Below are positions 25,530-33,861 of a stretch of 55,588 nt of DNA, piece after piece (the stretch's first letter is position 1; each line of letters begins with the position of its first letter). The stretch is from an uncultured Nitrososphaera sp. (lineage in GTDB: Archaea > Thermoproteota > Nitrososphaeria > Nitrososphaerales > Nitrososphaeraceae). The notes below the pieces were generated by a model. The model did not search any database, was not told the DNA's origin, and saw nothing but the letters and a program-made list of their open reading frames with translations. The position numbers and the translations under genes are program-made. The DNA lies in the NCBI RefSeq assembly GCF_946478925.1, contig NZ_CAMLDP010000001.1:1-55588 (forward strand), in the 5' to 3' direction.

Positions 25530-26177
25530 TTAAATATTTCCGCCCAGCCTCTTTTCAAGGCCGGCCATGGCGTCAACCATCGCCCTGCGCCTCTTTTCCT
25601 CCGTGACTACTGCCCGTATGTCCTCGATGAGCATCCTTGCCACGTCGAGCTTTTTGCGCAGGCCGGCCACGATGTTGTCGTATACTGCAAAGGGATAGAC
25701 CGCGCCATAGATCTCCTCCATCACCGCAAACAGGCTCTCGGCGTCCTTTTCGTTGCCGGACCTCATCCGGTCGTACACCAGCCTCTTTATCTCGCCGACG
25801 CAGTCCAAGAGCCCAGTCAGGTACGACGGCCCCGAGACTTCAAGGTCTGCCATCGACGGGAGCTGCGAGTTTTCCATCACGGCGCGCAGCGTGTACGCCT
25901 CTACCAGCTCCTGCTCTGCCACTGCCATGTACCGGTAGAGGTCGTCGCCGGCGTGGACCCGGAACTCGGCAAGCATGGCCTTTGCATGAGCCATCATTTC
26001 TGCGGCCTCGGCAAGCTGACCGTGGTGCATTGCGATTATCGACTTGCTGCATAGCATCACCGCGTCGCGCGTTCCTTTGATCAGTTTTTCGCGGCGCTCC
26101 TGCACATCCTTCAGGTCCTTGTTAATGGCTTCAAGTGATCCTTGTATGCTACTGATGACTGACATGTGTGTATGCAT
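25530..26177 (-). CDS. Translin family protein
   Basis: A 215-residue all-helical protein matching archaeal translins: RREKLIKGTRDAVMLCSKSI, the EFRVHAGDDLYRYMAVAEQELVEAY core and YLTGLLDCVGEIKRLVYDRM are family signatures. Translins form ring oligomers that bind single-stranded DNA or RNA; archaeal members may process RNA. The first Met is at 26177, but the ATG at 26165 gives an equally good protein. It diverges from the Holliday junction resolvase gene with a 58-bp gap. Confidence 0.78.
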   Translation of the reverse strand: MHTHMSVISSIQGSLEAINKDLKDVQERREKLIKGTRDAVMLCSKSIIAMHHGQLAEAAEMMAHAKAMLAEFRVHAGDDLYRYMAVAEQELVEAYTLRAVMENSQLPSMADLEVSGPSYLTGLLDCVGEIKRLVYDRMRSGNEKDAESLFAVMEEIYGAVYPFAVYDNIVAGLRKKLDVARMLIEDIRAVVTEEKRRRAMVDAMAGLEKRLGGNI

Positions 26178-26235
26178 ATTCTAGCGCGGCAGGTCTGGAT
26201 AAAAGACTTGCGACGACAACGACTACAATTTATAG

Positions 26236-26769
26236 ATGAGGCAGATAACCGCTAGCAGGGCATACTTGGGCAACCTTCGCCGGAGCAGGGGCTACGCCTA
26301 CGAGCACGGGCTTGTCGAGCGCTTTAACGCGCTCAAAGGATGGCACGCGCGCCGGCTCGGCGGATCATCGACCGGCCTTCCCGACATTGTAGCGGTGAAC
26401 AACGAGCAGGGCATACTTCTTACCATCGAAGCCAAGTCGGGCACGAGTGACAACCTGTATGTGCCGCAGGACCAGATAGAGCGGTGTACAGTAGTCACAG
26501 ACATGTTTGCCATCTACCCCACGCGCCACATCGTCTTTGCATTCAAGTTCATGAGCAAAAAGAGGTTCCGGCGCAAGAACGCGACCGTGTACGAGCAGCG
26601 CAAGCTCGTGGAATACTACAAAGTCGCAGACGTGTTGTCCGGAATAAAGCCGCTTCCCATCGTAAAGTGCACGTACGACGGCAGGACGTTTGCCATGCTC
26701 GACGGCAAGACGGCGGAACTGAACCTGCCGGACCTTCCCATGCCGTTTCACAAAGGAATAGAGAAATAA
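26236..26769 (+). CDS. hjc: Archaeal Holliday junction resolvase (Hjc type)
   Basis: A 177-residue PD-(D/E)xK nuclease that resolves four-way DNA junctions. The active-site acids are present: Glu in YEHGLVERF, Asp in GLPDIVAV, and Glu-x-Lys in LTIEAKSG, followed by VPQDQIERC. The protein is longer than typical Hjc (about 120-140 residues) because of a C-terminal part after residue 115. A TATA-like ACAATTTATAG (26225-26235) stands immediately before the ATG, too close to serve it directly. Its stop overlaps the next ATG (TAATG). Confidence 0.85.
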   Translation: MRQITASRAYLGNLRRSRGYAYEHGLVERFNALKGWHARRLGGSSTGLPDIVAVNNEQGILLTIEAKSGTSDNLYVPQDQIERCTVVTDMFAIYPTRHIVFAFKFMSKKRFRRKNATVYEQRKLVEYYKVADVLSGIKPLPIVKCTYDGRTFAMLDGKTAELNLPDLPMPFHKGIEK

Positions 26770-27173
26770 TGAAGGTGTTTCTAGAGTTTCCGGCGATAGG
26801 CGAAAAGGTTGAGATAGAGCTTGACGGCTCGCGCTCGCCCCATACGGTCAGGGCAATTATTGACAGCCTGCCTCTGACCATGACAATCGAAAGGTGGGGC
26901 AACGAGCTGTATTCCGAGGCGACGCAGGTAAGGGTTGCGGAGGAAAACGCAAGATCTGAGGTTAGCCTCTTTGACGTCGCATACTGGCCGCAAGGCAGCG
27001 CGCTGTGCTTCTTTTACGGGCCGACTCCGATAAGCAAGGCCGGCAAGATACTGCCATACTCGCCCGTCAACATTGTAGGCAGGATAAAGTCAAAGCCGGC
27101 AGACATACAAGACTTTTTGCGCAGGGTTGAAGAGGAGCATGTTGCAAAACGCGTATCTGTTATCCTGCGCTAA
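26769..27173 (+). CDS. Cyclophilin-like fold protein (TM1367/DUF3830-like)
   Basis: A 134-residue beta-barrel protein. KVFLEFPAIGEKVEIELDGS, SPHTVRAIIDSLPLTMTIERWGNELYS, EVSLFDVAYWPQGSALCFFYGPTPIS and the closing VNIVGRI match the cyclophilin-like family found in archaea and some bacteria. The isomerase active site of true cyclophilins is not evident. The start overlaps the hjc stop by one base, so the two are coupled. Function unknown. Confidence 0.7.
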   Translation: MKVFLEFPAIGEKVEIELDGSRSPHTVRAIIDSLPLTMTIERWGNELYSEATQVRVAEENARSEVSLFDVAYWPQGSALCFFYGPTPISKAGKILPYSPVNIVGRIKSKPADIQDFLRRVEEEHVAKRVSVILR

Positions 27174-27537
27174 CGACGAATGACGAGTCCATGCGCGTAA
27201 ACACAGGGAGGTACCAACTAGGACAGCCAAAACGGAGCCTTGAGCACGGCTTTTGAAGAAAAGCGCCGTTGTATTAGATTGTAGGTTCATATTGGAGAAT
27301 TGCTATAATATTTTCAGAAATAGCCGCTCCGGATGTGCGGTAACAGGCACGAATGCTGCAAGCATTTGTATTTCAACAATCCATATCTTGCCACTTTCAT
27401 TATAAAAACGTGCAATTATTAGCCACTACAGAATAATCATTAAAAATTCTCAATGGTACAAAGCCCGAATACAATTATACTTAGTTCCACAGGCCTTATA
27501 AGCTGCAAACGCGATATAAAGGTGCTTCTCAGAGAAT
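27174..27537. other. Intergenic region, 364 bp, no gene supported
   Basis: An A+T-rich leader region before the TFB gene. It contains a hairpin just after the cyclophilin-like gene (27246-27269, arms ACGGCTTTT and AAAAGCGCCGT with one mismatch), a second inverted repeat AATGCT-GCA-AGCATT (27352-27366), and near the TFB start two A+T blocks (27497-27503, CTTATAA; 27515-27519, ATATAA). A long untranslated leader or a small RNA would fit but cannot be shown. Confidence 0.45.
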
Positions 27538-28443
27538 ATGAAAACCTCACTAGTATCCCCGTGCAAACACGAAAAGACGGTCACAGACCCAGAGTCTGGC
27601 GAGATTATTTGCCGGAGCTGCGGCTTGGTGATCTCTGATAAGATACAAGAGATGCGGCCCGAATGGCGCGCGTTCACCTCCCAGGAGGCGGACGACAGGG
27701 CAAGGACTGGAATCCCCAGCTCACTTGCACGCCATGACATGGGCCTGTCTACAGTGATTGCAAGGACGGACAAGGACGCAAGTGGGCGCCTGATAGAGGG
27801 CGTCATGAAGTCCACGATGGACAGGTTGAGGGCGTGGGACTTTCGTACGCAGGCCCACTCGCCGACCGACAGAAACCTCAGGCAGGCGTTCTCGGAGCTG
27901 GACAGGCTAAAAGACAAGCTGTCGCTGTCCGACGCCGTAGTGGAAAAGACGGCTTACATATACAGAAAAGCGCAAGAGCGCGGTCTCGTAAGGGGCAGGA
28001 CCATATCTGCCACACTCGGGGCGGCGCTGTATATTGCGATACGCGAGACAGGCATGTCAAGGACGCTCAAGGACATCGCCGAGACTAGCAACGTCAAGCG
28101 CAAGGACCTGGCAAGGATGTACAGGCTCGTGGTGCTTGAACTGGACCTGAAAATCCCGATGATAGACCCGATGAAATGCATCGCAAGGGTTGCAAGCAAG
28201 TCGGGATTGAGTGAAAAGACAAAGCGCCATGCGATGAACATCATGTATGATGTAGTGAAGAGCGGCATGTCCGCAGGCAAGGACCCAATGGGGCTTGCGG
28301 CATCAGTGCTGTACATGGCGTCGCTGGAGACTGGCGAGAACAGGACCCAGACAGACATCGCCGAGGCCGCAGGAGTCACCGAAGTGACCGTCAGAAATAG
28401 GTACAAGAATCTAAAGAGCCGGCTTGACTCGCTGGCAAATTAG
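27538..28443 (+). CDS. tfb: Transcription initiation factor B (TFB)
   Basis: A 301-residue archaeal TFIIB homologue that recruits RNA polymerase to the TATA-TBP complex. The N-terminal zinc ribbon has CKHEK and CRSCGLVI; the B-reader follows (RPEWRAFTSQEADDRARTG); then two cyclin repeats (about 105-200 and 205-300), the second with TQTDIAEAAGVTEVTVRNRYKNL, which contacts the BRE. The first zinc pair is C-x-H rather than C-x-x-C, as in other thaumarchaeal TFBs that I recall. Nitrososphaera genomes carry several TFB copies. Confidence 0.95.
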   Translation: MKTSLVSPCKHEKTVTDPESGEIICRSCGLVISDKIQEMRPEWRAFTSQEADDRARTGIPSSLARHDMGLSTVIARTDKDASGRLIEGVMKSTMDRLRAWDFRTQAHSPTDRNLRQAFSELDRLKDKLSLSDAVVEKTAYIYRKAQERGLVRGRTISATLGAALYIAIRETGMSRTLKDIAETSNVKRKDLARMYRLVVLELDLKIPMIDPMKCIARVASKSGLSEKTKRHAMNIMYDVVKSGMSAGKDPMGLAASVLYMASLETGENRTQTDIAEAAGVTEVTVRNRYKNLKSRLDSLAN

Positions 28444-28447
28444 ACGA

Positions 28448-28466
28448 CCTACCTCCCCCTTTTTGA
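28448..28466 (+). terminator. C/T-rich terminator after TFB
   Basis: CCTACCTCCCCCTTTTTG follows the stop at 28443 on the coding strand: a pyrimidine tract ending in T5. Confidence 0.5.
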
Positions 28467-28520
28467 TAATTAATTTTAATAAACACCTAAATAGCAATTT
28501 TTGGTAGACAACGTGCAACC

Positions 28521-29936
28521 GTGGCAGCGTCTGCCGACGTTTCCATCATTAAGAGAAATGCGCTGCGTTATTCGCTTGTAGCAATAGCGTCCGTTTTCGT
28601 GTTCGAGTTTGCGGCAGGCGTCATAACAAACAGCCTTGCAGTCCTTACGGACAGCACCCACGCGCTGCTCGACGCCGTCGTGACTGCCATATTGATAATC
28701 GCAGTCAGCCTTGCGGCAAAACCTCGCGACAAGGAGCACACGTACGGCCACGGCAGGATAGAGACAATAGGCGGCTTTATCGGGGGCGCGGCGCTGTTCG
28801 TAGTCTCTGTGTTTTTCATCTACGAGGCGGCGGCGCGGCTTGCGTTTGGAGGCGCAGCCGCCCTCTCCGTCAAGCCCGGCACGATAGGCTTTGCGGCAGT
28901 CGCGTACACGCTTGCGGTCGATGTTTTCAGGATGGTCGTGCTTGGCAGGGCGATGCGCAGGGCCAAAGCCCCCACGCTCAGGGCCGACCTCTACCACGCG
29001 ATGGCCGACTTTGCCTCGACTGTCGTGGCGCTTGCTGGCCTGTGGCTTGTCACCACCGGCTTTTACCAGGGCGACGCCATCGCAGCGATCTTTCTCGGCG
29101 TTTTCCTCGCATACCTCAGCAGCAGGTTTGCGTACCACAACGCGTTTGAGCTGACAGACAGCATCCCGCCGAGGCTGGTTGCAAGGGTGCGCCAGGCAGC
29201 CGCAGAAACCGAGGGCGTACTTGACTGCAAGGACGTCAAGATGAGGAGGGTCGGAAACGAGATCTTTGCAGAAGTCACGATAAGCCTGAAGGCAGACATC
29301 AGTTTTGAAAAGGCGCATGAGACCAGCGCGCAGGTAGAGCGCAACATCGAGGCAAGCCTTGCGGAAACTGGCGACGCGGTGGAGAGCATCACCGTGCACT
29401 TTGAGCCGATATACAGCCCAGACCTGCCGCTTGAATCCATAATCGAGCGCGCGGCGGCGCGCGTGCCGGGAGTAAAGGGCGTCCACAACATCATCGTTTC
29501 AAGGGTCGACGGCACCGACAGGCTGGAAGTGTCGCTCCACATCCAGGTCAACAGATCTGCAAGCCTGAGCGAAGCGCACGCAATAGCAAGTGCGGTCGAA
29601 GATTCGATAAAGGGTCAGCTAAAGCGCGCGCAAAACGTGACCGTGCATTTGGAGCCTCTTATGCCCGAGGTGGCAGGCGTCCAGCCGCTTGCAGACACCG
29701 AGATCCAGAATTCAATACGGCAGATAGTGCTTGCGGCAGGCGAGATAAAGAAGGTCGGCAGGATAGCGACGTTTCGGACCGACGAGGACACGTTAAAGAT
29801 AGACGTGGACATTGGCTTTGCGACGGACGGGCAGGCCACAATAGAGCAGGTACACGAGCTGGTGACAGAGATAGAGAACCAGATACGCGCCAGGTATCCC
29901 GGCTCAATAGTCACCATACACGCCGAGCCGGGCTAA
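28521..29936 (+). CDS. Cation diffusion facilitator transporter with three C-terminal domains
   Basis: A 471-residue divalent-metal exporter. The first about 205 residues hold six membrane helices with the metal-site motifs DSTHALLDAV (helix 2) and DLYHAMADFAS (helix 5). Ordinary CDF proteins have one cytosolic ZT dimerisation domain; here residues 210-290, 290-375 and 385-471 read as three successive alpha-beta units with similar cores (KMRRVGNEIFAEVTISLKAD; VSRVDGTDRLEVSLHIQV; IATFRTDEDTLKIDVDIGF, each followed by HEV-like helices and a VTVHLEP/VTIHAEPG strand). The GTG start gives a normal N-terminus. Confidence 0.88.
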   Translation: MAASADVSIIKRNALRYSLVAIASVFVFEFAAGVITNSLAVLTDSTHALLDAVVTAILIIAVSLAAKPRDKEHTYGHGRIETIGGFIGGAALFVVSVFFIYEAAARLAFGGAAALSVKPGTIGFAAVAYTLAVDVFRMVVLGRAMRRAKAPTLRADLYHAMADFASTVVALAGLWLVTTGFYQGDAIAAIFLGVFLAYLSSRFAYHNAFELTDSIPPRLVARVRQAAAETEGVLDCKDVKMRRVGNEIFAEVTISLKADISFEKAHETSAQVERNIEASLAETGDAVESITVHFEPIYSPDLPLESIIERAAARVPGVKGVHNIIVSRVDGTDRLEVSLHIQVNRSASLSEAHAIASAVEDSIKGQLKRAQNVTVHLEPLMPEVAGVQPLADTEIQNSIRQIVLAAGEIKKVGRIATFRTDEDTLKIDVDIGFATDGQATIEQVHELVTEIENQIRARYPGSIVTIHAEPG

Positions 29937-29976
29937 CTGAATCTCTTTATATCTTGGGCTGTTCGCTTGCTCTATT

Positions 29977-30843
29977 GTGGCCGCAGTAATCACCATAAAC
30001 CTGCCGCTTGCCAAGAAACTGATGCCGCCACGCAGGGCGTCATCAAAAAAGGGCGATAACGGCACGGTGCTTGTAGCCGGCGGAAGCGGATTCTACCACG
30101 GCGCGCCGGTGTTTACCAGCATGGCGGCTCTTCGCGCAGGCACAGACTTGGTCTACACCGCTGTTCCCCGCTCGATAATCACGGAGGTGCGCTGCTTTTC
30201 GCCGGCGCTCATCGCACTCCCGCTCCCAGACGACAAATTGACCGTGGGCGCGGCAAACAGGCTTTCCGCAATGCTTCCAAAAAATCCAGACGCCGCGGCC
30301 ATAGGCATGGGCATGAGCATCGCCGGCCCGCAGGCGATAATTGCGCTTGCAAGAAAACTAAAAGAGCGTGAGACGAAAATCCTGCTCGACGCATCAGCGC
30401 TCGTGCCAGAAATACTGCCTGAAATTGCCAATGCAAACGCCGTCGTGACTCCTCACGCAGGCGAATACAAGCGATTGTTCGGCGAGGAACCCGGCGACAC
30501 GGAGAAGGAAAGGATTGCAAACGTGGCTGCCAACGCAAAAAAGCACGGCATAACAATCCTGCTCAAGGGGCCCACCGACGTCATCTCTGACGGCAAGAGT
30601 ATGGGAATAAACCGCACGCACAACTGCGCAATGACGGTCGGAGGCACGGGCGACGTGCTTGCCGGCATTACCGCCGGCCTCATGTGCAAGGTCCCGCCCT
30701 TTGAGGCGGCACTTCTTGCGGCCTATTTCAACGGGCTTGCGGGCAACCTTGTGTACAACCGCGTCGGCCTGCACATGACATCTTTTGACCTGCTGGAAGA
30801 CCTTCCGATCGCCATGAAGCGCTTTGACGTGATAATCAAATAA
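29977..30843 (+). CDS. nnrD: ADP/ATP-dependent NAD(P)H-hydrate dehydratase
   Basis: A 288-residue ribokinase-fold repair enzyme that dehydrates damaged NADHX/NADPHX. It contains VLVAGGSGFYHGAPVF, ALRAGTDLVYTAVP, VVTPHAGEYKRLFG and the anion-hole motif TVGGTGDVLAGITAGLM. The NAXE epimerase half that is often fused to it is not attached here and not in the window. The start is GTG. A small A+T block (CTTTATATCTTG, 29944-29955) precedes the gene. Confidence 0.9.
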   Translation: MAAVITINLPLAKKLMPPRRASSKKGDNGTVLVAGGSGFYHGAPVFTSMAALRAGTDLVYTAVPRSIITEVRCFSPALIALPLPDDKLTVGAANRLSAMLPKNPDAAAIGMGMSIAGPQAIIALARKLKERETKILLDASALVPEILPEIANANAVVTPHAGEYKRLFGEEPGDTEKERIANVAANAKKHGITILLKGPTDVISDGKSMGINRTHNCAMTVGGTGDVLAGITAGLMCKVPPFEAALLAAYFNGLAGNLVYNRVGLHMTSFDLLEDLPIAMKRFDVIIK

Positions 30844-30870
30844 TATAGCAGGCAATGCAACAGAACTTGC

Positions 30871-31671
30871 TTGAAATCAGTAATAGTCACCGGTGCGTCA
30901 AGCGGCATCGGCAAGGCCGCTTCGACCAAGCTTGCAGGCGCAGGCTACAAGGTGTATGGCCTTGCGAGGAGCTTTGACAAACTGCAAGAGATGGCTGGCA
31001 GGCTTGCAAACTTTGTCCCCGTCGAGTTTGACGTGGCAAGGCCGGACAGGTTTGACAAGGTGCTGGACCCGATAATCGCGTCAGGTGTCTTTGGCCTTGT
31101 CAACAACGCCGGCTATGTCGAGCCGGGCGCCATCGAGGATCTTTCGATGGAAAGCATCAGGGCGCAGTTTGAGACCAACTTTTTCGGGCTTGTCGGCGTC
31201 ACGAAAAAGGTCCTGCCGACGCTCATTGCACAAAAGGAGGGCAGGATTGTAAACGTCAGCTCCATGGCAGGCATGGTGTCGCTTCCCACCATAGGCATGT
31301 ACTGCGCGACCAAGCACGCGCTCGAAGCGTTCACAGAGGCGCTGCGCATAGAGCTGTGGAACACAGGGATAAAAGTCGCAAGCATAAATCCTGGCGTGAT
31401 TGAAACCAACATACATTCCGTGACGGACGAAAAAGTGTCGCAACTAAAGAACTCGCGGTTTGCCAAAGCGTACAGGAAATACCTGCGGGAAACGCCCCGG
31501 GGCCTGCCGGCATCAATAGTCGCAGACGCCATACACGACGCGGTGTCGTCTCCAAAGCCGAAATACAGGTACCTGCTTGGCTCTGCGAAGGAAAAAGCAG
31601 GCGTGCGGCTCAGACGCATCGCGCCGGACGACACCATTCACGCGCTTGTCGCAAGGCGCGTCCTTGAATAA
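30871..31671 (+). CDS. Short-chain dehydrogenase/reductase (SDR)
   Basis: A 266-residue classical SDR. TGASSGIGKAA (residues 7-17) binds the cofactor, NNAG follows near 83, the catalytic Ser lies in VNVSSMAGM, and YCATKHALEAF gives the Tyr-x-x-x-Lys pair. The C-terminal 60 residues are basic. The substrate is unknown; a role in reducing a carbonyl of a lipid or small metabolite is typical. The start is TTG, 27 bp after nnrD, so the two may share a transcript. Confidence 0.88.
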   Translation: MKSVIVTGASSGIGKAASTKLAGAGYKVYGLARSFDKLQEMAGRLANFVPVEFDVARPDRFDKVLDPIIASGVFGLVNNAGYVEPGAIEDLSMESIRAQFETNFFGLVGVTKKVLPTLIAQKEGRIVNVSSMAGMVSLPTIGMYCATKHALEAFTEALRIELWNTGIKVASINPGVIETNIHSVTDEKVSQLKNSRFAKAYRKYLRETPRGLPASIVADAIHDAVSSPKPKYRYLLGSAKEKAGVRLRRIAPDDTIHALVARRVLE

Positions 31672-31711
31672 GCAATTTAATAGCCCCGGTCATTGAAAAA
31701 AGGGCGTATAT

Positions 31712-32059
31712 ATGAGCGAGCAAGGAGGCCACGATGTCATCACGTTTGACGAATTTATCAAGGTGCAGCTAAAGATAGGCAAGGTGGCAAGCGCCGAAGC
31801 CATCCCCAGCATGAAAAAGGTGTTCAAGGCCGTCGTCGACATTGGCACGGAAAAGCGAGAGGTCGCAGTTGGCGCGGCGTTGTGGATAAAACCGGAGGAT
31901 TTTGTGGGCAGGACAGTCGTCATCTGCACGAACCTTGCGCCCCGGAAAATCGGCGACATGACTTCAAACGGCATGCTGCTTGCGGCAGACGGTCCGGAAG
32001 GCAAGCCGGTGTTCTTGACCATCGCAGAAGAAGCGCCGCTTGGCGCGCCGATACACTAA
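31712..32059 (+). CDS. tRNA-binding domain protein (CsaA/MetG C-terminal/EMAP type)
   Basis: A 115-residue OB-fold protein. DEFIKVQLKIGKVASAEAIP, the VDIGTEKREVAVGAALW strand pair and VVICTNLAPRKIGDMTSNGMLLAA match the stand-alone tRNA-binding domains that dimerise and bind the elbow of tRNA, or help methionyl-tRNA synthetase. Length is normal. A TATA-like ATTTAATAG (31674-31682) lies 30-38 bp upstream of the ATG. Confidence 0.88.
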   Translation: MSEQGGHDVITFDEFIKVQLKIGKVASAEAIPSMKKVFKAVVDIGTEKREVAVGAALWIKPEDFVGRTVVICTNLAPRKIGDMTSNGMLLAADGPEGKPVFLTIAEEAPLGAPIH

Positions 32060-32069
32060 CTAAGACTAG

Positions 32070-32795
32070 CTAGCCTATTCCGGGCCCAAACTTGCCGGGC
32101 TCTTTCTTTTTCTGTATTTCTTCAAGTATAGACTCGTAGTGCTGGTCGAGCGGCTTTGTGTCAAGCGGGATCTTTTCCAGTTTCGAGAACGCGGCCACTA
32201 TGCTCTTTGCGGCAAGCGGCTGCGGAACCGTGGTTTCGGCTATCTCGCCAAACAGGCCGATGGCGTCTATTCCCCGCTCTGCGGCAAGGCCGAGTATAAC
32301 GCCGTTGAACCACGTGATGCTTGAAATTTCGCCACCTACTAGGTCGATGCCGGCTTTTGCAAGCGCCTTTTTCAGCTCCGGCCTGTTGACCACTCCGCAC
32401 ACGCGCGGCGCGCCTGTCAGCTGCTCGCGAAGGTAGCCGCCGGCTCCGTACAGCTTTTTCACCGTGCCGATTTTTTGCGCGTAGTCGAGAAACGCGTTGC
32501 ACAGCGTGTACAACTGCCCGGGATCCTGTGGCTGCGACTCGCCGGTGAACACCAGCAGCTTGTGCGCCTTGTCGTAAAACACCTTGTACGTGTCGCTTGC
32601 GCTCTTCACCACGCCGTTAGAGTACGACACCCACGGCTTGTCGCTTGACACGACTTCGGCGACCTGCTCGCATTTGAGGTGCTGCGCAAGAAATGACGAC
32701 ACGAGCCCGCCGACGCGACCCATATCCGGAAGCGACGCAAACGCGGAAAACTCGCCTGCCTGCACTTCCTTTAACACAGAAAGCTTTACTATCAT
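32070..32795 (-). CDS. PAC2 (proteasome assembly chaperone) family protein
   Basis: A 241-residue protein of the archaeal PAC2 family: FASLPDMGRVGGLVSSFLAQHL at the N-terminus, LLVFTGESQPQDPGQLYTLCNAF, KKLYGAGGYLRE, CGVVNRPELKKALAKAGI and EISSITWFNGVILGLAAERGI. Eukaryotic relatives help build the proteasome; the archaeal homologues are not firmly proven to do so. The C-terminus ends GPGIG and has no HbYX motif. Its ATG overlaps the stop of the dehydrogenase upstream by one base. Confidence 0.82.
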   Translation of the reverse strand: MIVKLSVLKEVQAGEFSAFASLPDMGRVGGLVSSFLAQHLKCEQVAEVVSSDKPWVSYSNGVVKSASDTYKVFYDKAHKLLVFTGESQPQDPGQLYTLCNAFLDYAQKIGTVKKLYGAGGYLREQLTGAPRVCGVVNRPELKKALAKAGIDLVGGEISSITWFNGVILGLAAERGIDAIGLFGEIAETTVPQPLAAKSIVAAFSKLEKIPLDTKPLDQHYESILEEIQKKKEPGKFGPGIG

Positions 32796-33679
32796 TATTT
32801 ATTTTCCATCCCGTTTATCTTGGCAAGAAAGGCGCAGATTGCGGTATAGTCCATTTCCGAGTACCCAATGTTGTTTGCCGCCCGGAACATCTGCTGTACG
32901 AGAGCCGTAGTCGGGAGCGTGACTCCGTGTGCCTGCGCCGTGTCGTTTGCAAGCTCTAGGTCCTTCAGCATGTTTTTCAGGTGGAAAGACGGAGAATAGT
33001 CGTTTGCCACCATAAGCGGTCCCTTTTTCTCCGACAGGCCGGTCTTGAAGTAGGTGCTGTTCAGTACCTGCACAAACACCGCGGGGTCTATGCCAGAGCC
33101 TTTTACAAGCGTAATGCCTTCCGAGACCGCTGTCGCAATAAGCGCGATGTTGAGGTTGAGGGCAAGTTTCACCGCGTTTGCGGCACCGTCCTTTTCAGAG
33201 ATGTAAAACACCTGTTTGCCTATCTTTTCCATAACCGGCCTTGCCTTTTCAAACGCCTGCCTGTTCCCGGCAACCATGGGCACGAGCTCGCCTACCTCTG
33301 CGGCCGCAGGCCCGCCCATGACGGGCATACCGAGCATTTCAACGCCGTCCTTGCGTAGCTCCTGCGCGCAGTATGCGGACTGCTCTGGCGATATTGTGCT
33401 GGCGTCAGCGATGATAGGTGCGCCCTTCTTTGACTTGGCAATTCCTGCGCCGCCGAAAAACACTTCCTTGACTGCATCAAAGTTTGTCACGATGGTTATC
33501 ACAAGGTCGCAGTTTGAGGCAAGTTCAAGAGGGCTTGCAGCCACCGTGGCACCCTTTGAAAACGGAACTGCCTTGGACCTGTCCCGGTTGTAGACCCAGA
33601 CGTCATAGTGGCCGGTGCTTATCAAGCGCTTTGCAATGCCGGAGCCCATAAGGCCGAGCCCGGCGATGCCAACTTTCAC
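32795..33679 (-). CDS. Beta-hydroxyacid dehydrogenase (3-hydroxyisobutyrate/glyoxylate reductase family)
   Basis: A 294-residue NAD(P) enzyme: KVGIAGLGLMGSGIAKRL is the Rossmann motif, DASTISPEQSAY and MPVMGGPAAAEVGELVPMVAG form the substrate-binding segment, and the catalytic Lys is in NAVKLALNLNIAL. The GTG at 33679 is chosen since the fold starts there; GTG codons at 33700 and 33718 would add 7 or 13 residues. Substrate unknown. It shares a one-base overlap (TAATG) with the PAC2 gene, so the pair is probably an operon. Confidence 0.87.
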   Translation of the reverse strand: MKVGIAGLGLMGSGIAKRLISTGHYDVWVYNRDRSKAVPFSKGATVAASPLELASNCDLVITIVTNFDAVKEVFFGGAGIAKSKKGAPIIADASTISPEQSAYCAQELRKDGVEMLGMPVMGGPAAAEVGELVPMVAGNRQAFEKARPVMEKIGKQVFYISEKDGAANAVKLALNLNIALIATAVSEGITLVKGSGIDPAVFVQVLNSTYFKTGLSEKKGPLMVANDYSPSFHLKNMLKDLELANDTAQAHGVTLPTTALVQQMFRAANNIGYSEMDYTAICAFLAKINGMENK

Positions 33680-33763
33680 ATCCTTTTTCCTCTCATGCAC
33701 CAATAAAAAACTATACACGATGGTCAGTTCTTAAACTATGGGAAAAAAGGTTAAATGGTTGAG

Positions 33764-33781
33764 CTTTGTTCTATAACAAAG
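33764..33781. promoter_or_regulatory. Inverted repeat CTTTGTT-N4-AACAAAG
   Basis: A perfect 7-bp palindrome with a CTAT centre in the gap between two divergent genes. An imperfect second repeat (CTGGA, then TCCAG) follows near 33789-33809. A regulator operator is plausible; the core TTGTT-N4-AACAA recurs at 47864-47877. Confidence 0.45.
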
Positions 33782-33861
33782 TAATTGCTTCTGGATCTTT
33801 CGGTTTCCAGTAGATATATACGTTTATTTCCATTAATGGCTACTATCAGCAGAGGGATGGA

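Noticed and set aside
27453..27638. A 61-residue frame in the TFB leader
   Set aside because: Overlaps TFB in another frame; no evidence of coding.
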